A DNA stretch of 64,000 nucleotides from Drosophila pseudoobscura (Eukaryota > Arthropoda > Insecta > Diptera > Drosophilidae), in contig NC_046683.1 of NCBI RefSeq assembly GCF_009870125.1, positions 48,437,869-48,501,868 of the forward strand. Direction: 5' to 3'. Under the pieces are notes generated by a model. It searched no databases, was not told the DNA's origin, and worked only from the letters and a program-made list of their open reading frames with translations. The position numbers and the translations under genes are program-made. Shown here in pieces: positions 1-22,325 of the stretch (positions are counted from its first letter, which is position 1; the number at the start of each line of letters is the position of its first letter).

Positions 1-9458
<9,458 letters not shown>

Positions 9459-12400
9459 TTTTGAAAATTTTAGTATTAACATGCTGCAACGAAAGACAAC
9501 AGGATAAATCATTAAAATGTGTGTACGTTTTTGTAGCAAAACATTTCCTCAAAATGTAAATGTCTTATGTAAATTTGTTTCGGTAAAAACAACGCTGATA
9601 ACATATCGTCGATCGATGGAACTTACTTCCTATAGAGTCACGTAGCATGCAAAATATGTAGATTATATATATTCTATTCCATTCAACTTCTCTGGCAAGC
9701 AGCGAGCAACAGATCGGTGGCAGTATATTATAAGCAGCATGTGCTGGTTGATAAGTAGATGGATCGATTGGAGCGCGTATTTCCGATTATCATTTCGGGG
9801 CACAACACAACAGCACCAGGCACAAAAAAAATTCGAATCAATTCTTTGATCGTTTCTTGGACAATTTTCAATTTGCTGCGACAGCAGAGATGAAAAGCGG
9901 GGTTTTCATTATGATTAGTTGAGGTAAAAACAACAAAAAAAAATAAAACATTGACAACGGCCACAGATAGATAGACACACACAGAGCCGGAGATGGCGAT
10001 ACGAGACGGGTTTTTTCTTCTATTTTCTCCTCCTCTGCTTCTGAGTTCAGAGTCGCGCCGCGAGCCGAAGCGGATACGAAGTTGTCAGCGCGGAGAGTCG
10101 GAACAAAGTGAACGTCAGAGCAGCCAGAGTCTGGCAGCCAGGCAGTCAGGCCGATGATAATGGACAATGACATGGGCGAAGAGAGGCAGCAAAACGAACA
10201 GAGAAACGAGAGAGTAAGAGAAAACACAACACTGGCGAAAGAGCAAAGCAAAGCAAAGGCGAAACAAGCTGCTTTCTGCCCACGAAGACGCCGACGCCGT
10301 CGACGACGACGACGACGAAAGAACCGGCTTCGGGTAAGCTTCGGCTTGGGTTTGAGTTTGAGCCCCCCTGACTTACTCGAACTCCCCCCGCCGTTTAATG
10401 GGGCGCGGTTACAAGCGGCAGCAGCAGAAGCAACAGGGTAGGTAGGGCGCCCATATATCATGCGACAACGACAACGACTCTTCAGAATCTTTAGGATCTG
10501 CAGTCCGTATTCTGCATTGAGGATCGGCCGCGACAGAGACAGAGACAGAGAGAGAGAGAGATGAGAGATGAGAGCTGCGAGACGGTCACTTGCTGTGTGT
10601 GTTGTGGCTGTGCCTCGATTTGGTAGCCTGACAAATTGACATTAGCATTACGGCGCGTCGTCGGGGCTCGAGGGCGGATAGAGTCCAGACCAACAGATCC
10701 TATCTGGGTGGATCGTCGGTAATGGTTTTCGAAACATTAAAATCGAATCATAGAGAAGGCACCCAACCAAATGGTTATTAACCTCGTTTCCGATTACCAG
10801 CGGAAAAGATAAATCTAAATAATATAAGAGGGAAAACATAGTAGGCGGAGACACACCGACTAGGAGGGGCAGATGGCCACCTAAGAGGCAAGGTAGGGCG
10901 GGCCCCGTCACCGGAGCGTCTGCTGACAAAAAGTCATCTTCTGAACCTTGAACCGCAGCTTCTTAAGTGAAAAAAACCCTTTGGGATTAACGCAGTCCAA
11001 AGCTGCTGTCTGCTGTGTTCTTCTTTTGATATTCCGTTTCAAGGTTTCGACTCGATTTGATGCTCCGACTCTCGATCCGGGTCCAGGGATCGTTGTCAAC
11101 CTTGACTTCGAGTGTAAGTGTGAAAACACAGCTGGTCCCGGACAGAAAGAACAAAAACACAACAATCAAAAGTGCCGTGCCCATCCATGCAACTGCAACA
11201 CGATCCTCGGTAGTGCATTCAGTTCGGTTTTTGTTTATGCCACGGCACGAACACGAACCACGAACCACGAACCCCGAGCACGAGGGATACACAAACATTC
11301 AGACCGATCTGGGCTCTGGGCGCTGGGCTCTGGGCGAGACGAAACCCCAGAGCTAGTCGAGTGTGTGGGCAGCCGAACGTTGAACGTTCGAGACATTAGC
11401 ATAGGCCCAAAACATTGCGGCCCATGACAATTTACGGGCTACCTAAGCCATTGTCCGGGATTTCTTGGCCAGAGTTCCTCCTCCAGAGACACAGACACAC
11501 ACGCACACACAAGATACAGTGGCTAAATATGCTAATTTCTGTTGGTATCGAAGCTAATTCCCATCTGGGAAGGGGAGACACCACCACTGATAATTTACAG
11601 CCTAACTTTCCCACCGACAATTGTAATGTTAATGTGGGATGGTACTGCGATGGCAACACATCAGGTAGCTCTATCGTATCGATGTGCGTTTCCTTTGTTT
11701 CCACATTACACGAGTATCTCCCACCTCCGTCCCCCCGTCCCTCCTTCTGTCTGTCACTCAGTGCATGGTGCTACTGTGAGTCATTTGCCAAAAGGAAGGA
11801 AGTCTACACTTCCTTATGTGTCCTTATCGACTGCAAATCCTTCTCCCTCTCCCTCTCCGTATCGTTCCTCTGCTTATCCTCTCTTCCGCTGCAGTTTATG
11901 GTTTTCACCTGTCAATATTGTTATTAACCCACAAAGGGTTCCATTTATGTAGTTTTTTTTTTTTGGTAACAGATAGATGGAGGGGTCACCGTATGAAAGA
12001 GATTGAGTGACTGAGGGGTGGATTGACAGTCAGTTGGTTCAGTTGTTTCGTTAGTCAATATTTGCATTTGACATTTGTTTGAACCCCGAAAAATGAATTA
12101 TTACGGTTTAGGGCAGGAGATAAGGGGAAAAAGAGATGGTATATCGATAGATTTGGGAACCCTTTAAGATAATGAAATCATTTTTGGACTACGGAATACT
12201 TATGGAATATTTATGAATTGTTCAATTGTTATGGGCAAACTTCTGTATATGTACAATATATTGTAAAAGACGTATCTTTGTTCCTCCTCTCGTTTCCCTG
12301 CCTCTACTTTCACCCCAAAAATCTAATCCAATTCTGAAATATCCAGCCATTAAATTTAAATTATCCAACTAGCTAAATGAGCAATCTTTGTTATGGTTCG

Positions 12401-15400
12401 GAGAGCACAAATGCTGTAAATACTCTTACACCAGATCCCAAAATGAAGCCACAGGAAGTCCATCCACTTTCGAGCACTAAAAACTTTTACGCTCAGCCAA
12501 TAAATTCATATAAAATTTAGAATGGAAATGGAAATGGGAAAGAGTGCAGAAATCTACGTAGAGTGTGTGTGTGTGTGTATGTATGGGGTCCAATCAAGCT
12601 GATCATCGATTGAGCATGCAAATTGAAAAGACCTTAAAATAGAATTGAAGCCAATGAAAGATTCGAATCGAACCGCATCGAATCCAAGTGCCAGAAGAGA
12701 CTCACTTCCACTGGGACTGGGACTGGGACTGGGACTGGAGCATGGGGCATGGGGCATGGGCTCTGAGTGCATTTTGATTTTTGTTTTGTGTCTGTTTTTT
12801 TTTTTTTGATTGGCGGGACACAAGGCGAGTCATAAATTGATGCCTTTTTGCTGCCTCAAACAATTAAAATGCGTTGGTGTGGCATAGTTAATTTTGTGGT
12901 GATTAAAATATGAGGCACACACAGAGAGAGAGAGAGAGAGAGAGGGCCATACCTAGAGGTGCATATGCTAAACAACTTTCCATGAAAAAGCCGTAAAATA
13001 AAGTAGAAACCTTCCATAAACGCCATAAAATATTACCAATCAAAACATAAATTCTGTCACAAGAATCCAATTGCTGAAACTGAAACTCAGCTGAAAATTA
13101 AATCAGCTGCTGCCCAAATTTATCACTAGACAATAAAAATATGAGCTAGGTTCAAGCTCAAGCCACGAAATGTTATTCAAAATATTTATGACACCCATTT
13201 GAGTGGCGATAACCCAGCCAAGGGAGCTCCACCGAAATCGAGTTCGAAAATCCGAGAGCGGCGGCCGTTTGATTCCCCAAATTGAAGCTACATTTTTCAT
13301 CTGAAAATTGTGTAAATATTTCAAGTTGAAACAAATAAAGTGTCGAAAATAAAATACATAAATCAAATATGGAAATGGCTGGGCAAAATGAACGAAATAA
13401 CCGACTCGAAAGCGCAGTCATTAATTTGTGAAATAAATTAGCGATAATCTATGACATAGGGGGGACTAGGGTGCATTTTTAGTAGGTATTAAATATATAT
13501 ATTTAATAATCTTGAAGAGTGTTGGCCAGCTTCCCACACCGCGCCCAAAAATATAAAAATAAAATAAAAAGCGAAAAAAGTTTAACATTTCTGGCACCTG
13601 AGTACCCCTACTGTGTAGCCACAATTTCCATATTAATCAGCTTGAAACCATGATTTCATTTAAATGACGATTTATTGTAATAAAACAAATTTATTATAAT
13701 TTTTGTTGGTGTTTAGGTTTTAACACAATTCCTACCGAAAGTGGGATATTACCATGCAAATGCCTGGCTTTTGCATACATTTGTATGTATGTATGGATGT
13801 ATGTTATGGATGAAAACATTTCGGATCCGTATACGAATTCCACCTGCTGTGCTGCTCCTAATGATGTCAGTTAGGAAATTAAATATTCCGATCATGCGGC
13901 GAGAGCCCAAAAGGAACACACATTTCAAACACTTTTGAGCACTTTTGAACTCCCTCCCGCTCGCCCTCCCCCTCGCCCTCACCCCAACACAAATGGAAAT
14001 ATTTCGCATAGATTTATTGCCATACTCGTAATGATCCATGAATGATTTTTATGAACATTTCTGTGGCTTTCGGGGCCCGAGTTTTGGCTTTGGTTTTGGT
14101 TTCGGCTTTAGGCTTTTGGCTTTTGGCGAATTCAAAAATAACATGATATTTGGAGCGAGCTGTCTGCTATATTTGGTAGCAAATCAATTTACAACTTTTT
14201 GGATTTCGTTCTTTATTTTTGATCAGACAGATTAATGAGCGGACACTGTCGCTGTCTCTTGTGTCATTTCATGCCTTTCAGTTGTCAAATTAAGGCCCAT
14301 GCAATATGTGTTTATTATTTAAGTACTCGCATCGCTTCGCATCGCATCGTATATTTTGTTAAACTGCAAATGTCGCCTCTCGTCTCTTAATGGCCTCCTC
14401 TTGACAGCTGCCGCACTACAATGGAAATTAGCCGTTGGATCTTATTCAAAGTGCAAATTGGTCTCTCTGTCTCATGAGCTTCAAATGTTCTCAAGTGCCT
14501 CCCTCCTCCTCCTCCTTCTCCTCGAGTGCTGAATGAGGCAATCGTCTATGAAGCAGCCATATAGCATGTTGATGTGGCTGCCATTCCATATAAAGTTCGA
14601 CACTTTCAATTATATTTCATGGATAGAATTCTCATTGTGGGTGTCTGCTTTTAAGAGTATTTCCTTTTACGCAGTAACAACCTCTACTAATGATACTTCC
14701 CATACTCGTATGATTAGATCCCACCCCGAAGTCATACTTCAATAATAGTTGAGCACACGCAATGTATGTTGTTTCTGCAACTCTCGGGCATTCGCTTGTG
14801 CATCTCGTGAGCAAGGACGTGCCCACCGCTGTTTGAAATGATTCAACAGATTTTCCCTGCTTTGTCGGAATGAGATCTATGATCTCTGCCTAAACGATGG
14901 GGCACTTCAAGCGTATCCGACTAAAACAAAACTTTGCAAAACAATAGAACGGAAGCTTTACTTTGATTTCCGTTTGAAATAAAAAGCTAATTGACAATTT
15001 CCTTTGGAGTGCAAATGCGATGGAAAGTATGTTTATATACCAGTCTAAAGAAGGCTTCGCTTTCATTCCAGTGCTCCACTGGTCTAAGTCCCCCCGCTCC
15101 AACCGGTTAAACAGTAGCCTAGTCCCCCATTTACAAGGGTCTTGGGCAATCTTTCTTTATGTTTTGGCTGTAAAACAAGCAACCGGCAAAAGAATACAAC
15201 AATCCGAACAAGTTCCCCGATATTGTACAGATGTTGCCCTTTGCTACAAAAAAAACAGGCTGAGGGGGCCACACACGAAGAGGTCTTGGGCTTAAAAGCA
15301 AAAAGAAATTAGAGAAACTCCGTAAGGGGAAATAGTTGGAAACTTTCAATGCATTCATGACTTTTACAATTTGTGGCTAATTGTCTGATAAAGCCCAATA

Positions 15401-17036
15401 TCGGAAAGAGTTCGGCTGTGGGTGTGGCTGGATAATCATCCAGCCCCCAATCCAGAAGCCACACAAATTTACATAAATTTCTGTTGGATTGGCACACCTT
15501 ACACGCGGACCGGACCGGGCCGGAGCGGACCGGACCTTATCCGTTCGATGAATGTCTTCATTTCGAGTTAATTTCCACTGTTTCTTTGACTTTTGGCTTT
15601 GACCGTGGGTGTCTCTCTCACACCAAAATGATATTTATGTGCGACAGTGAAAGCCATAGAAATATGACCGAGCATATAAATCAACCCAACCAGAATGCCC
15701 CTTGAGACGCTCCCCTTTTTTCGGTTGCTCGTTGTCGTGGCTATTGTTGGCTGCCCAAAAGGATTAAATGCTCATAAATGGCACCCGAGACGCGTGTGGT
15801 CTTTTATGTTATGTGCAGAGGGGCTGCACACTCTCCCCATACAATACTCGTATATGAAACCAGAGAGTGGCTTATGAAAACTTGTTTCATTTATGTACGA
15901 TACGTACAGCAAGTTCAAACGTAATTCCAATGAAAAAAAACTGAATAAAGAGTTTAAGGAACACTTTTCACAGATCTTTTTTACAGTGATCTTTCATGGG
16001 GTTCTTCAGGAAACGAATCAAATACTTGGCTACAATCCTTAGTGATTGATTTGTGAATGATTTCCTCAATACTCTTCTTCCGCAAATAAAATGTCACTTC
16101 AGTCGTGGCGAATGAGAAATTTGTATCATTTGAAGGGGTTCCACCCTCCAGCCTCTTATCATGCAAACCTGTCTAACAAACGTTAGCCAACGCTTGAAAA
16201 CAACCTCCTCAACGAATATAACCCATTTATCTTATAAATATTTACCCCACTGATCTTGGACTCATCGTTTCGGAATGAAAACCTGTCTAAAAAACTTCAG
16301 CTAACGCTTCAGTACAGATTGGCATTAAACAACCTTCTCAGCGAAAATATAGCATATATGTATGTGTGTAGCTTATAAATATTTACCCTCTCAGAGAATT
16401 CCAACTAATTCACGAGACACCATGGGTATAGAATAGGTATGACAAATTCTAATATACTCGAGGAATTTGTATTGCCATTTAGCACATTGGAAACACAGAG
16501 GAAACCACAAAAGGCCATTAAAATAATTTGAATAAATCAATGCGGGGAAGAAAAAATTAATGTTTCGCCACTGCAAGCCCCTCAGCAATGAATACGGCAC
16601 AAAGACGATTCCGATTCCGAATCCGATTCCCTCTAATAGAATATTTCATTTACACGACAAGCACACAGATCCGATCGGAATCAATGGAAACAAATGAATG
16701 AGGCGGCTTCGAACCGGAGGTGAGGATAATTTATTAATGTGATTAGCATTGGCATTGTCTTGTCTGGGCTTTGGATCTACTAGTGGGTATCCATTGTTTG
16801 GCGCAGAGACTAGCCTCACAATATTGAAGGTGTGAAGAGGCACAAACAGAGAATACAGAAATATGGAATATGGAATATCTATTATAGCGTAGAAACCCCT
16901 GTGTTAGTAGATAAATCAAACATCGACGAGCCTCAGAGAAGTAGGCTAATTCTGGTCTTCAATAAATACCTTTTCTCATTCAACTACAAACATTTCGTTT
17001 AGCTACAAGCCCTGAAATTTTCAGACCACAAAAATT
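9459..17036. other. Upstream region of Sema5c, no recognised coding gene
   Basis: About 7.6 kb between the Sema5c start and the orphan gene at 17037. It is AT-rich with blocks of simple sequence: CGACGA/CGACGC codon-like repeats 10280-10320, GAGA near 10540-10575 and 12925-12950, and GACTGG near 12712-12740. The stretch 10040-10160 is GC-rich and resembles a Drosophila 5' leader (repeated CAGCCAG and GGCAGTCAGG), so a Sema5c or other promoter may be here, but no initiator can be fixed. Long open frames here are low-complexity and not supported as coding. Confidence 0.5.
16165..16390. repeat. Diverged tandem duplication of about 90-115 bp
   Basis: Copy 1 (about 16165-16250) and copy 2 (about 16278-16390) share, in the same order, AAACCTGTCTAA, TAACGCTT or CAACGCTT, CAACCT.CTCA.CGAA, ATATA, and CTTATAAATATTTACCC. 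Copy 2 carries extra bases. Function unknown; it may be a duplicated regulatory element or an old repeat. Confidence 0.65.
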
Positions 17037-17423
17037 ATGCCCGTTGAAGATATTTTCCCGTACCTACCCCAAGACGTCGTGGACTATCTGTTGGACCAAA
17101 AGAACCAAGAGCGCCTGCTGAACGAGGGAAAGAAAAAGCTGAAGGAAGCGATGCTGAAGATCGAGGATCAGCTCAAGCTCCTCGACGGTCGCCAGGACGA
17201 TCAGATCTGCACGATATCCTGGGGCAATATCTATCAAAAGAGCACCGTTAATAACGTGCGCCACGCCCTTGTGGGTCGCCTCTCCAAGTCCATGGACGCG
17301 TACCTCAAGTCCAATCGGAAGCTGTTGCGTCTGCACCGTCAAATGTACAAGGACACGGCGATTGTTTTCCACAAATGGGGAAACACAGCCGGCGTCCCCA
17401 GACTTGGTGATGAGGAGGTCTAG
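17037..17423 (+). CDS. Orphan 128-residue coiled-coil protein, single exon
   Basis: An uninterrupted frame runs from ATG 17037 (context AAAATT before the ATG) to TAG at 17421-17423, with strong GC-ending codons in an AT-rich neighbourhood. I do not recognise the family. Residues about 18-50 (KNQERLLNEGKKKLKEAM onwards) are predicted coiled coil. A second basic helical stretch follows around residues 85-110 (KSMDAYLKSNRKLLRLHRQM). There is no signal peptide or membrane segment, so it is probably cytoplasmic or nuclear. An AATAAA lies about 65 bases after the stop, near 17486-17491, consistent with a compact intronless gene. An initiator-like TCATTC lies near 16976. It could be a fast-evolving, tissue-restricted Drosophila gene. 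Confidence 0.8.
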   Translation: MPVEDIFPYLPQDVVDYLLDQKNQERLLNEGKKKLKEAMLKIEDQLKLLDGRQDDQICTISWGNIYQKSTVNNVRHALVGRLSKSMDAYLKSNRKLLRLHRQMYKDTAIVFHKWGNTAGVPRLGDEEV

Positions 17424-18837
17424 GAAAATTGATAGAAATTAATAGGAAACATATACCACAGACATCTTTCGGAACTGCTATTGAATAATAAACAAGAAAC
17501 TGGATATAATAATTAATTCTTTTGTTCTCTCGAACAAACATTGACATTGATTCTCTGTGCAAATTTCCCATAAACGAACGGCAATTAAACGGAAAATTGC
17601 CTGTCACGCGTGAATGTGCTGCCAAGGGAATGCCACAAATGACCACTACTAAATACTACATAACTTCTGAGCATGCCTTTCCCATGGGAGTCGGGTTTTG
17701 GCCCAGTCACTGATCGAGTTGATAATGCTGACAACGCCAAAAGACAATGGTAGTCAAATGGGCGTCGGTCGTCCTCAGCTTGAGCGACAACATGGATCAT
17801 TAAAAGCATTAGTGTCAAGCAGAAGTCACAGTCCCAGTCCCAGCCCCGCAGGTCCCCCAGCCCCCAGCCAGACAGCCACAAAGTTTCAGATGAATTTTCT
17901 GTGTAAGCAGAGGCGGAGCGTTGGATCGGTGGAGTGGAGGGGAAGCAGCGCTACCTTGTCATAATTAAATGTGTAATATTTGTCTTGGCTTTCGACACCT
18001 TTCCTGCTTCCAACGAAACCCTGATCTGCGCTCGTCTCCCTCCCTTCACCCTCCTCCGCATCAGCTGCTCAACGAACCCTACGCTTAAACGACAGATATT
18101 ACGACTTTGGTTACACTCGAATGAAATTATGTATGTTTGGTAGATACTTTTTTGGTATATGAATCTTCAATAGTGGAGGTCACGCGCTTTCCTAATGCAC
18201 TGTCTCTTTTTGTGTTAGATCTTAAGTCCTCGCCATCTGTGGATACATATATTCCCTTACTCTGAATACAGGGTATCAAAACATCGCACAGAGTGAAATT
18301 ACGGGTGGGGTGGGGGAGGGGGGTTGCTGTAAATTGGATAAAAACATGGGTCTTTCATCAGTTTTCCAAAACTCCATTTCGTTCCATAAGCTGGGGCCTG
18401 GAACTGGTTCCGCTTTAACCGTTTCAAAAGCGAATAGTGCGTCGGGTCTTTCTTATTTTCCTGAATCTTCCATTGTTGCTGTTGTGGCCGTGGCGGAGGC
18501 ATTATTCAGCTTTCTTTTGTTTGACTTGCATTCCGCTTTGCTCTGTAATTCGTTGCTTTTGCATTGGATTGTGCTGCTGCTGCTGCTGATGTTGTTGTTG
18601 TTGTTGTTCCGATGCTGTGCTGTGCTGTGTTGTTTGTGTGATGGCACGTGCGTTATACAGAGATACATAGATGCCCACGAGGAAATTTACTGCGCGCCTG
18701 CTTTGATTTTGGGGGGCTTTGGGCGAAAGGGGATTCCACGGTTATATGAAGACTGAGCACTTATGGAGACTGAAAGTGGGAGGCAGCACTTTTAGGCCAA
18801 TTAAAGGAATTAATAAAAAAATAAAAAAAACTTGTAC

Positions 18838-19110
18838 TGTAATATTATTATTTTTAATATTATTATTACTATTTTTATTATTAATATTATTATTGTTATT
18901 ATTATTATTATTGTTATTATTGTTATTATTATTACTATTGTTATTATTTGTATTATTGTTATTATTATTATTATTGTTATTATTATGATTATTATTATTA
19001 TTATTTTTTTTTTTAACATTATTATTATTTTTATTTTTATTTTTTTAATATTATTATAATTATTATTGAATAATTCTGTTATATATTATTATAATTTTTT
19101 TTTATCATTT
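18838..19110. repeat. Long TTA/ATT trinucleotide-rich tract
   Basis: About 270 bases made almost only of A and T, dominated by TTA/ATT with interspersed TTG. Open frames through it encode only Leu/Ile/Val runs and are not coding. Confidence 0.85.
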
Positions 19111-21576
19111 TTTAAGCAAAGGTTATAAAAAAATAAATCGTCTGCAGTTCGAACCCTTGAAATCTTCCAAAAACTCTTTATTTTTCTACCTCCCCAGCGG
19201 TCATCAAATTTCCCATTGGGTCTCTCATTTCGCATGCCCATTGTTGGTGGCTTGGGTGGGGGCTTTGTACTCTTTTGAGCCGCTGTGTTTCCCCTCTTAT
19301 TTAATAATCCATCAATTTAAGTTACGAAAAATGAAGTAATTTCGGCTCGACTGTTGATTTGTTTGGCATTTAGTGGCGGTGGCAGTGGCGGTGGCAGTGG
19401 CAGTGGCGACCCCTTCGCGACTCGTGCTCAATGTTGTTAACAAGTCTGATTAATGTCCCCGATTAGCATAGGCAAACATTAGGCAAATTATGTATGGAGT
19501 ACACGGGTACGGGTACGATTTCGTGATTCAATATTGGATTTTCTTGATTTTATTTCCATTATTTTACTTTGCTTTTTTTGCTAATCAGTAAACAGCCAAA
19601 ACATACTCAAAGCCAGCCCCAAAGTCAAACGAGTGCTGGAAAATCTCCAACCAACAAAAAAAAAACAACGCCAACAACTGTGAGCTGTAAGGCAACCTTT
19701 AACGTTAATTAAAAGTGTACACAAAATTTGCATTCACGACAAAATTGCCTACCAAAATATATAGAAAAAAAAAACAAAAAATAAAAAATGAGTGTGGAGT
19801 GTGGTGTGTGGAGTTTCTACCCGTATAGACCGCGTTTTTTGATTGAGTTTGTCGGCGAATTTATGTGCTGACCGCTGCTGGCGGCGATTTGGCGTGTCTC
19901 GGCTGGCTGTCAGCCGTGATAAATGCCTGTGGAAAACCGTATTCTCCGCATAACCGATTCGGATGTAATTGGGAAAAATCTCTGTAATTATTTGGACATT
20001 CGTGTCCAGGCAGGCAGCCGGGCAGCCGGGCAGCGGCAGGTGAATGGCATAGTCTGCCTTCCATAAACAAATAAACTTATAATTGTTCTCCCATTTCCCA
20101 TGATGATTGGAGTCTTGGAATGGCAATCGAATAGCATCTGGTAAACGATTAACATCTAATTTGGGCAATATTGGAACCCCCCCCCACACACACACACACA
20201 CAAGTCAAGTTCAATGGCAAACGGTAGGTGGCTCCTAGACATTAGTTATGCTGTCACTCACCTTTCTCTATCGATCCATTAATTAGTAAAAAACCAACGA
20301 ATTTTGGATTGGCTTGGCGGTGGCTTGGAATTCCCCCGCTCCGAATAACGTAGCTGAAAAACAAAATGTAAATCAGATTGATTAATGGCATTTAGCAAAT
20401 GATCGCTGGTGGGGCATTGGGGGAATTGATATATTCGATTTGGCATAATTCAAAATCCATAGAAAATCGAACACAACTCCAAAACAAGAGAACAATAAAT
20501 GGACGTTACTTCGCCCATCCCAACCCATCCCATCCCTCATGGCTGGCAGGCAGGCAGCCAGTCCATGGGCCATGAAGGCGGGCACGTTCTGCTCGTGCGA
20601 CACTTGCCCAAGCGCCCCCATAGTATTGTACATATGTATATCTATTATGCATACATATATGCATGTGTTGTAGGCACGAACGATCCGATGATCCCACTCA
20701 CATTATAATGATTGCCATGATACCGCAGAGGTGGCATTTTGATATGCGATGTGCTTGTGCTGCCAACGCCAATGACGCCCCCATCCTTTTGGGCTCTTCA
20801 GCGTGGCCTAATCTTTATGGCTCTTTGGCTTAGCTGTTTGCTATTTTGGATCCACATCGATTCTCATCGGTGACGTTTTCTGCTGTGAAGCGTGCGTCTA
20901 AGCTCATTAATAAAACCACTACGGCCCGATCCTATCCCACAGCCCCCTGGATACCCCACTGTGGGCTCAATGGAGGAACATCGAGGAATCGCATTGCCAG
21001 GAAGAAACCATATTGCTTTCATACAGATACCCAGATACCATACGGTTGCGGTCCAGTGGAACCCAAATCACTCCCATTGTACAATATACGAGTACAGTAC
21101 ATCGTGTGGCAGAGAGTGCCGCCCGCACAGACCCCAGCCCCAGCCCCAGCCCCAGACCCGTCCCAGCCCAACCGCAGGCCATGGAGTGTACGCTCTCCGT
21201 CTTGCGTTGGTGTTGCAGTTCGGATTTGGGTTTGAGGATTGACTCTTGAAGCTGAAGCTGAAGTTGAAGTTGAAGTTGGAGGTGCAGTTGCAGTTGCAGT
21301 TGCAGTTGCAGCTTCATTGCTGTTGCTGTTGCTGTTGGTGTTGGCCGGGCCAGCGATTTTAAACGGATTTATGCAGCGAACGCCGCTAGCTTCAAGCTTT
21401 TTTCGGTACAAATTTCCTAAAGGGTTTCGTTTTTTGTTTCTGGCGTTGCACGGCGTTGCGTGGGCCATCGTCAGGCAGCAGGCAGCGTGTTGTTTTGGTT
21501 TTTGGCTTTTTTTTTCTCCATTTCGATTTCGATGCGATGCGAGCGCCGGCTGCTGGGACCATAAATTTGTTGTTTG

Positions 21577-21580
<4 letters not shown>

Positions 21581-21607
<27 letters not shown>
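21581..21607. repeat. 27-base T homopolymer
   Basis: Uninterrupted T run followed by GG TTGGG; prone to length error. Confidence 0.9.
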
Positions 21608-22307
21608 GGTTGGGTTTTGTGGCTTGCTGGCTGGCTGGCTGCCGTGAAAGTTGCGTAAATCAGCGTGAAGTAGAAGAAAAGTTCAATAGTATTGAAAATA
21701 ATTGTAGAAAGTTATCGGACAGATGGCAAGACAGGTATAGGTATGGGCATAGGTATCTATCTATAGGCTGGAAGGAAGGCGTGTTCCAGCCTCAAACCTC
21801 AGACCTCAATCGTCAATCGATTGGACCGTAATTGACTTTCGTTTGTCTCGAGAGATACTCTCGCATTTGCTTAGAGCTTACATAAACCAATTGAGATTTG
21901 ATATCTGAGGCCCAACAGCACAAAGATACTTTGTATCTTTTGTTCTTTATTGTTCGGCCTGGCTTTCGAGTGGAGTGAAATCTAATTCAATACCTCGTTT
22001 ACCTCCATCCCCCCCTGCTCCTACGCCGTCAGCAGATATGTTAATAACTAAACTCTTGTGCCATGGCAATTAGTTTCGATGCATATCAGATCAGATCTAG
22101 AATTTTTACACGGAACAAGCAGGCTCCAGTGGCGCCATGTCTACCGGGAATCAAATCGTTTAATATATGCTTATATATGGTTATGCAATCAGCAGCAGGT
22201 TTATAAATTCTGAAACTTAATGGCTCGAAGACAGATATGATAATCTTTTGTGTTGTCTCAATCCGACTTTGTCTGGAGTTGGTTCGATTCGATCTCGCAT
22301 GTATCCC

Positions 22308-22325
22308 TTCGCTTATGGGAAACTT
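22308..22325 (+). repeat. Dispersed motif copy 1 (TTCGCTTATGGGAAACTT)
   Basis: Differs at one position from 31956-31973 (TTCGCCTATGGGAAACTT); both are followed within about 6 bases by GCA. Confidence 0.6.

Noticed and set aside
9868-10461. 197-codon minus-strand frame
   Set aside because: Arginine-rich part comes from a CGA/CGACGC repeat; the remainder lacks a recognisable domain. It may overlap a leader or promoter.
19141-19165. GTTCGAACCC resembling a tRNA T-arm
   Set aside because: No matching acceptor stem or anticodon arm nearby.
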